Source: NVTR01 sp036479015 (GTDB lineage Bacteria; Pseudomonadota; Alphaproteobacteria; Rhodobacterales; Rhodobacteraceae). From it: a stretch of 63,503 nucleotides of DNA. The position numbers and the translations under genes were made by a program. A model generated the notes under the pieces. The model saw only the letters and a program-made list of their open reading frames with translations. It searched no databases and was not told the DNA's origin. Of the stretch, positions 35,959-44,685 are shown piece by piece (positions within the stretch are counted from its first letter, which is position 1; each line of letters starts with the position of its first letter). The DNA lies in the NCBI GenBank assembly GCA_036479015.1, contig JAZGFB010000060.1:1-63503 (forward strand), read 5' to 3'.

Positions 35959-36483
35959 TTAGCCAAAGGGCCCAACGATCAGGTTTTGGTACATGCCCCA
36001 CATTGACGTGACGAAAACAGACATCATTCCAATGATCTGGGTGTACAGCCTGTGACGTGTCAGTCGTTTTTGAAGCGCCACGCCACGTAACTTTTCGGCC
36101 GTGATCCGACCGGCGGTGGCCAGGCTAAGCATGCCAATGAACGACAGTGGAAAAACGAACAGAAAAACCGCTTGGGCGATTTCCACGCTGTACCAAAACC
36201 CCATAATAGCCAGGGCAGTGATCACCGTGCTGCTGAATGCCAGCGTCAACAATCCGGAAACGCTGCCAATATACAAAAGCCGGTTGCAATTGATCCTGAC
36301 CAATTGCTCCATATCAATTTCGGCCTGCCCGCCTATGCGTTTTGCCCTTTGCACCATGTCAAACGGCACGCCAATCACCCAGTGGCTGGCGGTCGACCAC
36401 AGCACAGCAAGTGCAATCCAGTACCAAAGATTTGAAAATGATCGCATGTCGATCACTTCAAAAACGGTGTCAAACCAGTCCAA
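35959..36483 (-). CDS. Conserved inner-membrane protein of unknown function
   Basis: 174 residues, apparently starting at a TTG (36483) with AAGGA eight bases upstream. Four hydrophobic helices are visible (LWYWIALAVLWSTASHWVIG, LYIGSVSGLLTLAFSSTVITA, IAQAVFLFVFPLSFIGMLSL and IIGMMSVFVTSMWGMYQNL). A strongly conserved N-terminus (DTVFEVIDMRSFSNLWYW) is known in Rhodobacterales homologues, some of which carry the label 'component of SufBCD complex'. No suf genes are here and no Fe-S motif is visible, so I do not adopt that name. Divergent from hemB by 121 bp. Confidence 0.75.
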   Translation of the reverse strand: MDWFDTVFEVIDMRSFSNLWYWIALAVLWSTASHWVIGVPFDMVQRAKRIGGQAEIDMEQLVRINCNRLLYIGSVSGLLTLAFSSTVITALAIMGFWYSVEIAQAVFLFVFPLSFIGMLSLATAGRITAEKLRGVALQKRLTRHRLYTQIIGMMSVFVTSMWGMYQNLIVGPFG

Positions 36484-36604
36484 TTTTGGGGTCCTTAATT
36501 CGTCGGTCGCGCGACACTAATAGCGATGCTCGGCGATTCCCACCCTTGAGGCGCAAAGAAATCCATGGCAATTGTTTGAACGTGACAAGAAGGACACCAA
36601 AACA

Positions 36605-37624
36605 ATGCCAAATTCAGTTGCCCCCTACCCTGCCAGCCGGTTTCGCCGATTGCGGCGCACCCCGGCCATCCGTGCTTTGAGCCGTGAAACCACGCTTGGC
36701 GTGGATGATCTGATCTGGCCGGTTTTCATTCAGGAAGGCACATCTTTCATTCAGGAAGGCACATCAACGGCAACGCCAATTAAGTCGATGCCAGGCGTGG
36801 AGCGTTTGACACTGGATCTGTTGCTTGTTCAGGCACGCCAGGCCGCAGAACTTGGCATTCCGGCAATATGCCTGTTCCCCTATATCGACCCCGGCCTAAA
36901 AACGGCTGATTGCGCCCTGGCCTGGGACCCCGATAATCTGGTAAACCGGGCCATCCGGATGCTGAAAGCCGAAATTCCTGATCTGGTCGTTATGTCAGAT
37001 GTGGCATTGGACCCCTACAACATCAACGGCCATGACGGTTTTGTCGTTAATGGTGAAATCATCAATGATGACACTGTTGACGCCTTGGTGCGGATGGCAT
37101 TGGCACAGGCCGAGGCCGGGGTTGATATCATCGGCCCCTCTGACATGATGGATGGCCGCATTGGCGCAATTCGAACTGCGCTGGAAACCGCAGGGCACCA
37201 TGACACCGCAATCATGAGTTATGCTGCAAAATATGCCTCGGCATTTTATGGGCCATTTCGCGATGCTGTTGGTGCCAGTGGCGCACTGTCTGGCGACAAA
37301 AAGACCTATCAGATGGACCCTGCAAATACCGATGAAGCACTGCGGCTGGTGGCGCGCGACCTGTCGGAAGGTGCCGATATGGTGATGATCAAACCGGGCA
37401 TGCCGTATCTGGACGTTTGTACCCGTGTCAAAGACACATATGGTGCGCCGACATTCGCCTATCAGGTGTCAGGCGAATACGCGATGATCACGGCAGCCGC
37501 GCAAAATGGCTGGATTGACGCCGAACAGGCCATGCTGGAAAGCCTGCTGGCCTTCAAGCGGGCCGGTTGTGACGGCATATTAACCTATTTTGCCCCTGCC
37601 GTTGCGCGGATACTGACCGCATAG
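36605..37624 (+). CDS. hemB: Delta-aminolevulinic acid dehydratase, with a 7-residue tandem duplication
   Basis: 339 residues from the ATG at 36605 (MPNSVAPYPASRFRRLRRT), with AAGGA upstream; an in-frame TTG at 36572 is unlikely. HemB condenses two 5-aminolevulinates to porphobilinogen. Both Schiff-base lysine regions are present: MSYAAKYASAFYGPFRDA and MVMIKPGMPYLD. At residues 41-54 the segment FIQEGTS occurs twice in tandem, because of a 21-bp repeat at 36725-36745 and 36746-36766; HemB proteins normally have one such PVFxxEG segment. The frame stays open. Metal-binding Cys residues of the zinc-type enzyme are not obvious, as in other alphaproteobacterial HemBs. Confidence 0.94.
   Translation: MPNSVAPYPASRFRRLRRTPAIRALSRETTLGVDDLIWPVFIQEGTSFIQEGTSTATPIKSMPGVERLTLDLLLVQARQAAELGIPAICLFPYIDPGLKTADCALAWDPDNLVNRAIRMLKAEIPDLVVMSDVALDPYNINGHDGFVVNGEIINDDTVDALVRMALAQAEAGVDIIGPSDMMDGRIGAIRTALETAGHHDTAIMSYAAKYASAFYGPFRDAVGASGALSGDKKTYQMDPANTDEALRLVARDLSEGADMVMIKPGMPYLDVCTRVKDTYGAPTFAYQVSGEYAMITAAAQNGWIDAEQAMLESLLAFKRAGCDGILTYFAPAVARILTA
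36725..36766 (+). repeat. 21-bp tandem duplication inside hemB
   Basis: Two adjacent 21-bp units, TTCATTCAGGAAGGCACATCT then the same ending in A, differ at one base only. They encode FIQEGTS-FIQEGTS in frame. The near-identity suggests a recent slippage event. Confidence 0.95.
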
Positions 37625-37747
37625 TCACGCCGACTTAATGCCATAACCACATGGGGTGATGACTCTTGTTGCGGGCTGCACTATATTGGTGGTGATCAGC
37701 CAAATAAGGCTGACAGCAGAAGGCAATCGGCAGACAAAGGTATACAC

Positions 37748-38308
37748 ATGACACATATTTCACGGCGATTGATGATCGCGGGCGCAGTTGGTGCAGCATT
37801 TGCTGTCGCGGGTTGTGATAACGGGCTAAATGGCAATGGTGCGGAAAAACTGGACGCGCGGGCAGACTCTGCGCTGAATTTTCTGTCAATAAATCACCCC
37901 GAAACACAGGATCTGATAGATAACGCTGCCGGGTATTTGATGATGCCACTGGTAACAGAGGCCGGGTTTGGTTTTGGCGCGTCCTATGGACGCGGTGTCT
38001 TGCGGGTTGGTAATGCAACGGTTGATTATTATCAGGCGGCACAGGCCAGTGTTGGTTTCCAAATCGGTGCCCAACAATATGCCCACGCCCTGTTCTTTAT
38101 GACCGAAGATGCATTGGCAACTTTTCGAAATTCACCGGGTTGGGCTGCGGGTGCCGATCTGGAATATGCCCTAAATTCAGAGGGTCAGAACCTTTCGGCA
38201 ACAACAACAACCGCCCTTTCGCCGGTTGTGGCCGTGGTTTTCGGCCAAGCCGGGTTGATCGCAGGTGCCACGATCGAGGGCACCAAATACAGCCGTATAA
38301 TTCCCTGA
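37748..38308 (+). CDS. SYLF-domain (YSC84-like) lipoprotein
   Basis: 186 residues. A twin-basic-like signal ends in the lipobox VAGC at residues 20-23, so a lipidated envelope protein is expected. The rest is a single SYLF/Ysc84 domain: AAGYLMMPLVTEAGFGFGASYGRG (pieces AAGYLMMPLVTEAG and GASYGRGVLRVG), VDYYQAAQASVGFQIGAQQYA, FFMTEDALATFRNS and GLIAGATIEGTKYSRI. Eukaryotic SYLF domains bind lipids; bacterial roles are unknown. It is followed by a strong terminator. Confidence 0.9.
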   Translation: MTHISRRLMIAGAVGAAFAVAGCDNGLNGNGAEKLDARADSALNFLSINHPETQDLIDNAAGYLMMPLVTEAGFGFGASYGRGVLRVGNATVDYYQAAQASVGFQIGAQQYAHALFFMTEDALATFRNSPGWAAGADLEYALNSEGQNLSATTTTALSPVVAVVFGQAGLIAGATIEGTKYSRIIP

Positions 38309-38330
38309 TCTGACCAAAATAACAGTTTGG

Positions 38331-38373
38331 GCCCCGGTGCCGCTTTGTTGCGGTGCCGGGGCTTTTCTTTTTG
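38331..38373 (+). terminator. Rho-independent terminator after the SYLF gene
   Basis: GCCCCGGTGCCGC (38331-38343) pairs with GCGGTGCCGGGGC (38350-38362), a 13-bp stem with two G-U wobbles and a 6-nt loop, followed by TTTTCTTTTTT. It separates the SYLF gene from typA. Confidence 0.9.
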
Positions 38374-38446
38374 CCAAGCGTATTAGCGCTGGCCTTTTAC
38401 CCAACCGCAGTATAATTCGCGGCCAAATCCCCACGAAAGAAGTATT

Positions 38447-40264
38447 ATGGAACTGCGTAACATCGCCATTATTGCCCATGTTGACCATGGAAAAACCACC
38501 CTGGTTGACGAAATGCTCAAACAGTCTGGTGTCTATCGAGACAATCAGGAAACTATTGAGCGTGCAATGGATTCTAATGATATTGAGCGTGAGCGCGGTA
38601 TCACCATCCTTGCCAAGGCCACGTCAGTTGAATGGAATGGCATCCGTATCAATATTGTAGACACGCCTGGGCACGCCGATTTTGGCGGTGAAGTAGAGCG
38701 TATCCTGTCAATGGTGGACGGGGTTGTTCTGTTGGTTGACGCCGCAGAAGGGCCAATGCCGCAAACCAAATTTGTGACCGCAAAGGCGCTGGCACTTGGG
38801 CTGCGCCCGATCGTGGTGCTGAACAAGGTCGACAAACCCGACGCCGAACCGGACCGGGCATTGGACGAAGTGTTTGACCTGTTTGCAAATCTGGATGCTG
38901 ACAATGATCAGCTTGATTTCCCATCACTTTATGCATCTGGCCGATCCGGTTGGGCAGATGAAGAATTGAACGGTCCACGCAAGGATCTGGATGCACTATT
39001 CAAACTTGTGGTAGACCACGTACCGGCCCCGGCCCAAGTTACACTACAAAACGAACCTTTCAAAATGCTGGCAACAACTTTGGGCGCTGACCCATACCTT
39101 GGGCGTATGCTGACCGGTCGGGTTGAATCTGGCACCGCAAGGCCTGGTGATACGATCAAAGCCCTGTCACGCGACGGAAGCAAAATCGAACAATTCCGCA
39201 TCACAAAAATTCTGGCGTTCCGGGGTTTGTCGCAACAACCCGTTGATGCCGCGGTTGCGGGTGACATTGTTGCCATCACCGGCATGGCCAAAGCCACCGT
39301 TGCCGACACACTTTGCGATCTGGAAGAGACACAGGCGCTTAAGGCGCAACCCATTGATCCACCAACAATTTGTGTGACATTTGGCATCAATGACAGCCCG
39401 TTTGCGGGCCGTGATGGCAAAAAAGTTCAGTCCCGTGTCATCAAAGACCGCCTGTTAAAAGAGGCCGAAGTTAACGTCGCAATTCAGATTGCCGATACCC
39501 CCGGCGGCGATGCGTTTGAAGTTTCCGGTCGCGGTGAATTGCAAATGGGCGTGTTGATCGAAAACATGCGCCGAGAAGGTTTTGAGCTGTCAATTTCCCG
39601 CCCGCAGGTTCTGATGCGGCAGGTAGACGGCCAACGTCTTGAGCCAATTGAAGAAGTAACCATTGACGTTGACGACGAATATTCGGGCAACGTCATTGAA
39701 AAAATCAGCGGCCCACGCCGTGGTGAATTGGTGGAAATGAAACCCGCAGGTGTCGGCAAAACCCGCATTATTGCCCATGTTCCATCACGTGGCTTGATCG
39801 GATACCACGGCGAATTCATGACCGACACACGTGGTACTGGCGTGCTTAACCGGGTGTTTCATGACTGGCTTCCCCATAAGGGCCCGATACCGGGACGCCG
39901 CGCCGGGGTGCTGATTTCAATGGAAACTGGTGTTTCGGTTGCTTTTGCGCTTTGGAATCTTGAAAACCGGGGCCGTATGTTTATCGGCCCGCAGGAACAG
40001 GTTTACAGTGGCATGATCATCGGTGAACACAGCCGCGAAAATGACCTGGAAGTGAACCCACTGAAGGGTAAAAAACTATCCAACGTCCGGGCTTCTGGCA
40101 CAGATGAGGCCGTGCGGTTGACGCCACACATCACTTTTTCACTGGAACAGGCGATTGCCTATGTTGATGATGATGAATTGGTCGAAGTGACGCCAGTTTC
40201 AATCAGGCTGCGCAAACGCCATTTGGACACACATGATCGCAAGCGGGCATCGCGCAGCAGCTAG
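38447..40264 (+). CDS. typA: Translational GTPase TypA/BipA
   Basis: 605 residues, full length. GTPase motifs: G1 AHVDHGKTTLVDEML, the switch I region ERERGITI, G3 DTPGHADFGGEVERI, and G4 NKVDKP. Domains III-V follow, with SGRGELQMGVLIENMRREGFE and the TypA-specific C-terminal KGKKLSNVRASGTDEAVRL. It associates with ribosomes and helps 50S assembly, mainly under stress or cold. A terminator lies upstream, so it probably has its own promoter. Confidence 0.96.
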   Translation: MELRNIAIIAHVDHGKTTLVDEMLKQSGVYRDNQETIERAMDSNDIERERGITILAKATSVEWNGIRINIVDTPGHADFGGEVERILSMVDGVVLLVDAAEGPMPQTKFVTAKALALGLRPIVVLNKVDKPDAEPDRALDEVFDLFANLDADNDQLDFPSLYASGRSGWADEELNGPRKDLDALFKLVVDHVPAPAQVTLQNEPFKMLATTLGADPYLGRMLTGRVESGTARPGDTIKALSRDGSKIEQFRITKILAFRGLSQQPVDAAVAGDIVAITGMAKATVADTLCDLEETQALKAQPIDPPTICVTFGINDSPFAGRDGKKVQSRVIKDRLLKEAEVNVAIQIADTPGGDAFEVSGRGELQMGVLIENMRREGFELSISRPQVLMRQVDGQRLEPIEEVTIDVDDEYSGNVIEKISGPRRGELVEMKPAGVGKTRIIAHVPSRGLIGYHGEFMTDTRGTGVLNRVFHDWLPHKGPIPGRRAGVLISMETGVSVAFALWNLENRGRMFIGPQEQVYSGMIIGEHSRENDLEVNPLKGKKLSNVRASGTDEAVRLTPHITFSLEQAIAYVDDDELVEVTPVSIRLRKRHLDTHDRKRASRSS

Positions 40265-40280
40265 GGGCTAACCCTGCTGC

Positions 40281-40568
40281 CTATTCGTCGATTTCAACGA
40301 CAAGCAGATCACGTTCACTGGCGTCCTTTGCAAAAACCAGGGCTTGCTGGTAGCGTTCGGATTTATAGCACCCAACTGCGTCTTCAACGGATGGGAACCG
40401 GGCCACCACGTTGCGGGGCCGGTCATTACCTTCCAACTGTACGTATCGCCCGGCGCGGGCCAAAAACACGCCGCCATGTTCGGCTATGGCCTGCCCGGCG
40501 ATGGCAGCGTATTTCATATAGGCGTCTTCGTCGGTTACCTTAACATGGGCGATCCATAGGGCTGGCAT
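40281..40568 (-). CDS. DUF1330 domain protein
   Basis: 95 residues. MPALWIAHVKVTDEDAYMKYAAIA and FPSVEDAVGCYKSERYQQA are the ends of the DUF1330 ferredoxin-like fold, with RNVVARFPS in the middle. Function is unknown for the family. The start codon follows the alaS stop with no intervening base, so it is cotranscribed with alaS and probably coupled to its translation. Confidence 0.88.
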   Translation of the reverse strand: MPALWIAHVKVTDEDAYMKYAAIAGQAIAEHGGVFLARAGRYVQLEGNDRPRNVVARFPSVEDAVGCYKSERYQQALVFAKDASERDLLVVEIDE

Positions 40569-43232
40569 TTAGCTTCCTTCTAGTATTTTTTCTGCAGCAG
40601 TAATGGCGGCTTGGGCATTGGATGCACTGCTGGCGCCACCCTGGGCCATATCGGGCCGCCCGCCCCCACCTTTTCCGCCCAGTTCCCCAACTGCGGCGCG
40701 CAGAACATCAACTGCGGAAACCTTACCCACCAAATCTTTGGTCACCCCGGCCGCCACAGCGGCTTTGCCCCCGGCATCAGCAATAAGCAAGACAACACCA
40801 GAACCAATGCGTTCCTTATGGCTGTCAATCAGTGCCGGCAGTTCTTTTCCGGAAATGTCTTTCAGGACCATGGCCAAGAACGGTACTCCGGCGATATCCT
40901 TTAGGGGCGCGTCGCCAGCTGAACCCGCACCGCCAGTCAATGCCAGTTCCCGGCGCAATTGTGCCACTTCGTTTTGCAGTGTTTTGCGCTCAGTCAAAAG
41001 TACACCAACGCGCCCGACAATATCAGCCTGCGGTGCCTTTAACGTATCTGCAATATCCGACACACAGCGGGATTGATCTTCAATATGCGCCAATGCGGCA
41101 CGCCCGGTTAGGGCCTCTATCCGGCGCACCCCGGAACTTGACGCACTGTCCCCCAACACCACACACAGGCCAATGTCGCCGGTGCGTTTTACATGGGTGC
41201 CGCCGCACAGTTCCAGCGAATAGGTCTTGCCATCCAGGCCTTTGCCTGTGTCGGCCTGCCCCATTGAAACAACGCGGACCTCATCGCCATATTTTTCGCC
41301 AAACAGCGCCTGTGCGCCAATGTCACGGGCATCGTCCGGCGTCATGATGCGGGTACTGACGGCGGTATTTTGCCGGATGTAATGGTTAACGTCCTGACTG
41401 ACCTTAGCCAGCTGATCGGCGGTCATTGCCTTGCCATGGGAAAAATCAAACCGCAGCCGATCTGCGGCATTTAACGATCCGCGTTGCGCAACATGGTCGC
41501 CCAGGGCTGCTCGCAATGCTTCGTGCAACAGATGCGTTGCCGAATGATTGGCCTGTATCGCCTGGCGACGGTCATGATCCACGGTCATCACCACGGCTTG
41601 CCCCGGCGTGATCGTGCCTTGACTGACTTTACAGATATGAATGAAAACACCGGCGGCTTTGTGGGTGTCGCGGACCTCCAATTCAAAATTTTCAGTGGCT
41701 ATCAGACCGGTATCACCAATCTGGCCGCCACTTTCAGCGTAAAACGGGGTTTGGTTTACAACCACTTCAACCGTGTCGCCCTTGGTGGCGCTGGCAACGG
41801 AAACACCGTTTTGAACCAGCGCTATAACCTGAGCCTCGGCAGTTTGCGTTTCATAGCCCAGAAATTCTGTTGCGCCATGTTCCTGTGCCAGATCAAACCA
41901 GATCGCCGCCTGGGCTGTCGCACCAGAGCCAGACCAGGCGGCCCGCGCCTTGGTTTTTTGGGCGGACATCGCATCATCAAACCCGGCAATATCGACACCG
42001 CGGCCACGTTCGCGCAGCGCGTCCTGGGTCAGATCAAGCGGGAACCCAAAGGTGTCATACAGTTTGAACGCCGCCTTTCCGGGCAAATCTGCCCCGTCGG
42101 AAAGTTTGTTCAGTTCATCATCCAACAGTCGCAGCCCGCGATCTAGCGTGGTTTTGAAACGGGTTTCTTCCAGCTTTAGGGTTTCTTCAATAATTTTCTG
42201 TCCCCTGGCCAATTCAGGATAGGCCTGCCCCATCTGGGCAACCAATGCCGGCACCAACCGGTGCATGACCGGGTCTTTGGTGCCCAACTGGTGCGCATGG
42301 CGCATGGCGCGCCGCATGATCCGGCGCAAAACATAGCCCCGGCCTTCGTTTGACGGCAGCACCCCTTCTGCAATCAAAAATGACGTAGAGCGCAAATGAT
42401 CAGCCATGACCCGAAGATGTACATTTCCCGGGCCATCGGGGTCTTGATTGGTGACATTGGCGCTGGCCTCGATCAGGGAGCGCATAAGATCGGTGTCATA
42501 ATTATCATGCTTGCCCTGCAACAGGGCACCAACGCGTTCCAGCCCCATGCCGGTGTCGATCGACTGGTTCGGCAGGTCCCCAAGGGTGCCGTCAGCGAAC
42601 TGTTCATTTTGCATGAAAACCAAGTTCCAAATCTCGATAAACCTGTCACCGTCTTCATCTGGCGACCCCGGCGGGCCACCGGCGATACTATCACCATGGT
42701 CGTAAAATATTTCGGTACAGGGCCCGCAGGGGCCAGTTGGTCCCATTCGCCAAAAATTATCATCCGTGGCAATACGAATGATCCGGTCATCGCCCAGACC
42801 GGCAACCTTTTTCCAGATATCTGCCGCGGCTTCATCGGTGTGATATACCGTCACCAACAGGCGATCAGGGTTGATGCCAAATTCCTTGGTCAGCAAATTC
42901 CAGGCATAGGGGATTGCCTGTTCCTTAAAGTAGTCACCAAACGAAAAATTACCCAGCATTTCAAAAAACGTATGGTGACGCGCGGTGTAACCGACATTAT
43001 CCAGATCATTGTGTTTGCCACCGGCGCGCACACATTTTTGCGACGATGTTGCCCGCTGATAGTCGCGGGTTTCGAGCCCGGTGAACAGGTTTTTGAATGG
43101 CACCATCCCCGAATTGACAAACATCAATGTCGGGTCATTGCGCGGCACCAAAGGTGAGCTTTCAACGACCGCATGGTCATTTTCTTTGTAGTAATTCAGA
43201 AATGTGGATCGAATGTCATTCAGGCTGGCCAT
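40569..43232 (-). CDS. alaS: Alanyl-tRNA synthetase
   Basis: 887 residues from the ATG at 43232 (MASLNDIRSTFLNYY); another ATG two codons earlier is equally usable. It charges tRNA-Ala. The class II core contains VPRNDPTLMFVNSGMVPFKN and NFSFGDYFKE; the editing domain has the zinc-binding HSATHLLHEALR motif and CGGTHVKRTGDIG; the C-terminal DHHA1-like domain ends with GGGGRPDMAQGGAS. Downstream DUF1330 gene is contiguous. Upstream recA is on the same strand but separated by a terminator, the order usual in Rhodobacterales. Confidence 0.96.
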   Translation of the reverse strand: MASLNDIRSTFLNYYKENDHAVVESSPLVPRNDPTLMFVNSGMVPFKNLFTGLETRDYQRATSSQKCVRAGGKHNDLDNVGYTARHHTFFEMLGNFSFGDYFKEQAIPYAWNLLTKEFGINPDRLLVTVYHTDEAAADIWKKVAGLGDDRIIRIATDDNFWRMGPTGPCGPCTEIFYDHGDSIAGGPPGSPDEDGDRFIEIWNLVFMQNEQFADGTLGDLPNQSIDTGMGLERVGALLQGKHDNYDTDLMRSLIEASANVTNQDPDGPGNVHLRVMADHLRSTSFLIAEGVLPSNEGRGYVLRRIMRRAMRHAHQLGTKDPVMHRLVPALVAQMGQAYPELARGQKIIEETLKLEETRFKTTLDRGLRLLDDELNKLSDGADLPGKAAFKLYDTFGFPLDLTQDALRERGRGVDIAGFDDAMSAQKTKARAAWSGSGATAQAAIWFDLAQEHGATEFLGYETQTAEAQVIALVQNGVSVASATKGDTVEVVVNQTPFYAESGGQIGDTGLIATENFELEVRDTHKAAGVFIHICKVSQGTITPGQAVVMTVDHDRRQAIQANHSATHLLHEALRAALGDHVAQRGSLNAADRLRFDFSHGKAMTADQLAKVSQDVNHYIRQNTAVSTRIMTPDDARDIGAQALFGEKYGDEVRVVSMGQADTGKGLDGKTYSLELCGGTHVKRTGDIGLCVVLGDSASSSGVRRIEALTGRAALAHIEDQSRCVSDIADTLKAPQADIVGRVGVLLTERKTLQNEVAQLRRELALTGGAGSAGDAPLKDIAGVPFLAMVLKDISGKELPALIDSHKERIGSGVVLLIADAGGKAAVAAGVTKDLVGKVSAVDVLRAAVGELGGKGGGGRPDMAQGGASSASNAQAAITAAEKILEGS

Positions 43233-43300
43233 TGGCATTGTCTTTCAGCAGGCAATATTGGGTTACACCCGTTTAGTCCCATGCCAATAGCCAATCTACA

Positions 43301-43335
43301 ACAACAAAAAGCCGGGCACTCAGGGCCCGGCTTTT
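43301..43335 (-). terminator. Terminator after recA
   Basis: AAAAGCCGGGC (43307-43317) pairs with GCCCGGCTTTT (43325-43335) around a 7-nt loop. On the minus strand it is followed by TTGTTGT; the plus side also has T's, so it could work both ways. It lies 19 bases past the recA stop and isolates alaS from SOS-induced recA transcription. Confidence 0.88.
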
Positions 43336-43353
43336 CGTCGCTATTCGCAAGAT

Positions 43354-44442
43354 TTAACTTTCAACAACCGCATCATCAGAGGATTTGGCCTTTTTGGGTT
43401 TGGGCGTATAGTCAAACTCCAACCCGTGTGAGGCGCGGATCTTATCTTCTATTTCCAAAGCTATTTGAGTGTTTTCAGCCAAATAGGTTTTAACATTTTC
43501 CCTGCCCTGGCCAATACGCTCATCCCCGTAGGAATACCATGAGCCCGATTTTTCGACGATCCCGGCTTTGACGCCCAAATCAACAAGTTCACCGGTTTTG
43601 GAAATACCTTTGCCGTACATTATGTCAAACTCAACCTGTTTGAACGGTGGCGCAACTTTGTTTTTGACAACTTTAACCCGGGTCGAATTGCCAACGATTT
43701 CATCCCGGTCTTTGATCGCACCAATGCGGCGAATATCCAATCGCACAGAGGAGTAAAACTTAAGTGCATTGCCGCCGGATGTGGTTTCAGGGCTGCCAAA
43801 CATCACGCCAATTTTCATCCTGATCTGGTTGATGAAAATAACCGTACACTTAGATTTGGAAATGGCACCGGTCAGCTTGCGCATTGCCTGGCTCATCAGG
43901 CGGGCCTGGGCGCCGACCTGGTGGTCGCCCATATCACCTTCCAGTTCAGATTTGGGTGTCAGGGCTGCAACTGAATCAATCACCACCATGCTAACGGCAT
44001 TTGAGCGCACCAGGGTTTCGGTAATTTCCAGCGCCTGCTCACCGGTATCGGGCTGTGAAATTAATAGCTCTTCCAGGTCAACACCAAGGTTTTTAGCGTA
44101 AAGCGGATCAAGGGCATGCTCGGCATCAACAAAGGCGCAAACGCCGCCTTTTTTCTGTTCCTCAGCGATGCAATGCAGGGTTAAAGTTGTTTTACCCGAG
44201 CTTTCAGGGCCGTAAATTTCAACCACCCTTCCCTTTGGGATGCCGCCAATGCCCAGGGCAATATCAAGCCCCAGTGAACCGGTTGAGGTTGATTCAATTT
44301 CCTCTACCTGATTGCCGCCCGCCAGCTTCATAATTGAGCCTTTACCAAACTGACGTTCAATTTGGGCCAGGGCTGAATCCAACGCTTTTTGTTTATCGTT
44401 GCTTTGTTTGTTTGTCATTTCCAGAATACTTGCCGTTGCCAT
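43354..44442 (-). CDS. recA: Recombinase RecA
   Basis: 362 residues, full length. Walker A is GPESSGKTT, Walker B VVIDSVAAL, and the DNA-binding loops are GDHQVGAQARLMSQAMR and INQIRMKIGVMFGSPETTSGG (in parts). It performs strand exchange and triggers LexA self-cleavage. Its promoter carries an alphaproteobacterial SOS box (44510-44524), so it is predicted to be DNA-damage inducible. A terminator ends the transcript before alaS. Confidence 0.97.
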   Translation of the reverse strand: MATASILEMTNKQSNDKQKALDSALAQIERQFGKGSIMKLAGGNQVEEIESTSTGSLGLDIALGIGGIPKGRVVEIYGPESSGKTTLTLHCIAEEQKKGGVCAFVDAEHALDPLYAKNLGVDLEELLISQPDTGEQALEITETLVRSNAVSMVVIDSVAALTPKSELEGDMGDHQVGAQARLMSQAMRKLTGAISKSKCTVIFINQIRMKIGVMFGSPETTSGGNALKFYSSVRLDIRRIGAIKDRDEIVGNSTRVKVVKNKVAPPFKQVEFDIMYGKGISKTGELVDLGVKAGIVEKSGSWYSYGDERIGQGRENVKTYLAENTQIALEIEDKIRASHGLEFDYTPKPKKAKSSDDAVVES

Positions 44443-44509
44443 TTTTCTGCTTCCTTATTCCATATCTGATGTTGGGCAGCAATCCTGCCTGTTGATTTAT
44501 TCGATATGT

Positions 44510-44524
44510 GTTCTCTTCTTGTTC
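44510..44524. promoter_or_regulatory. LexA (SOS) box upstream of recA
   Basis: GTTCTCTTCTTGTTC fits GTTC-N7-GTTC exactly, the direct-repeat LexA site known in alphaproteobacteria (read as GAAC-N7-GAAC on the recA strand). It lies 68 bases upstream of the recA start. Confidence 0.85.
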
Positions 44525-44532
44525 TTTTTTCC

Positions 44533-44561
44533 TGTATGGGACCAAACCAAGAACATTTCAA
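44533..44561 (-). promoter_or_regulatory. Possible recA core promoter
   Basis: On the minus strand TTGAAA (44556-44561) is separated by 17 bases from CATACA (44533-44538). The SOS box begins nine bases beyond the -10 element, where bound LexA would block initiation. The -10 match is weak, so this is tentative. Confidence 0.35.
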
Positions 44562-44685
44562 GACAATTGTTCCTAACCAACCTTGGCAAGCGATGGTTAA
44601 TGAAGCGTTTAGGCAACAGCATATAATTGGGATTTGACGAAATATTTAAAGAATCAGCTGGATATGGCCGCAATTTTCTAGACCA

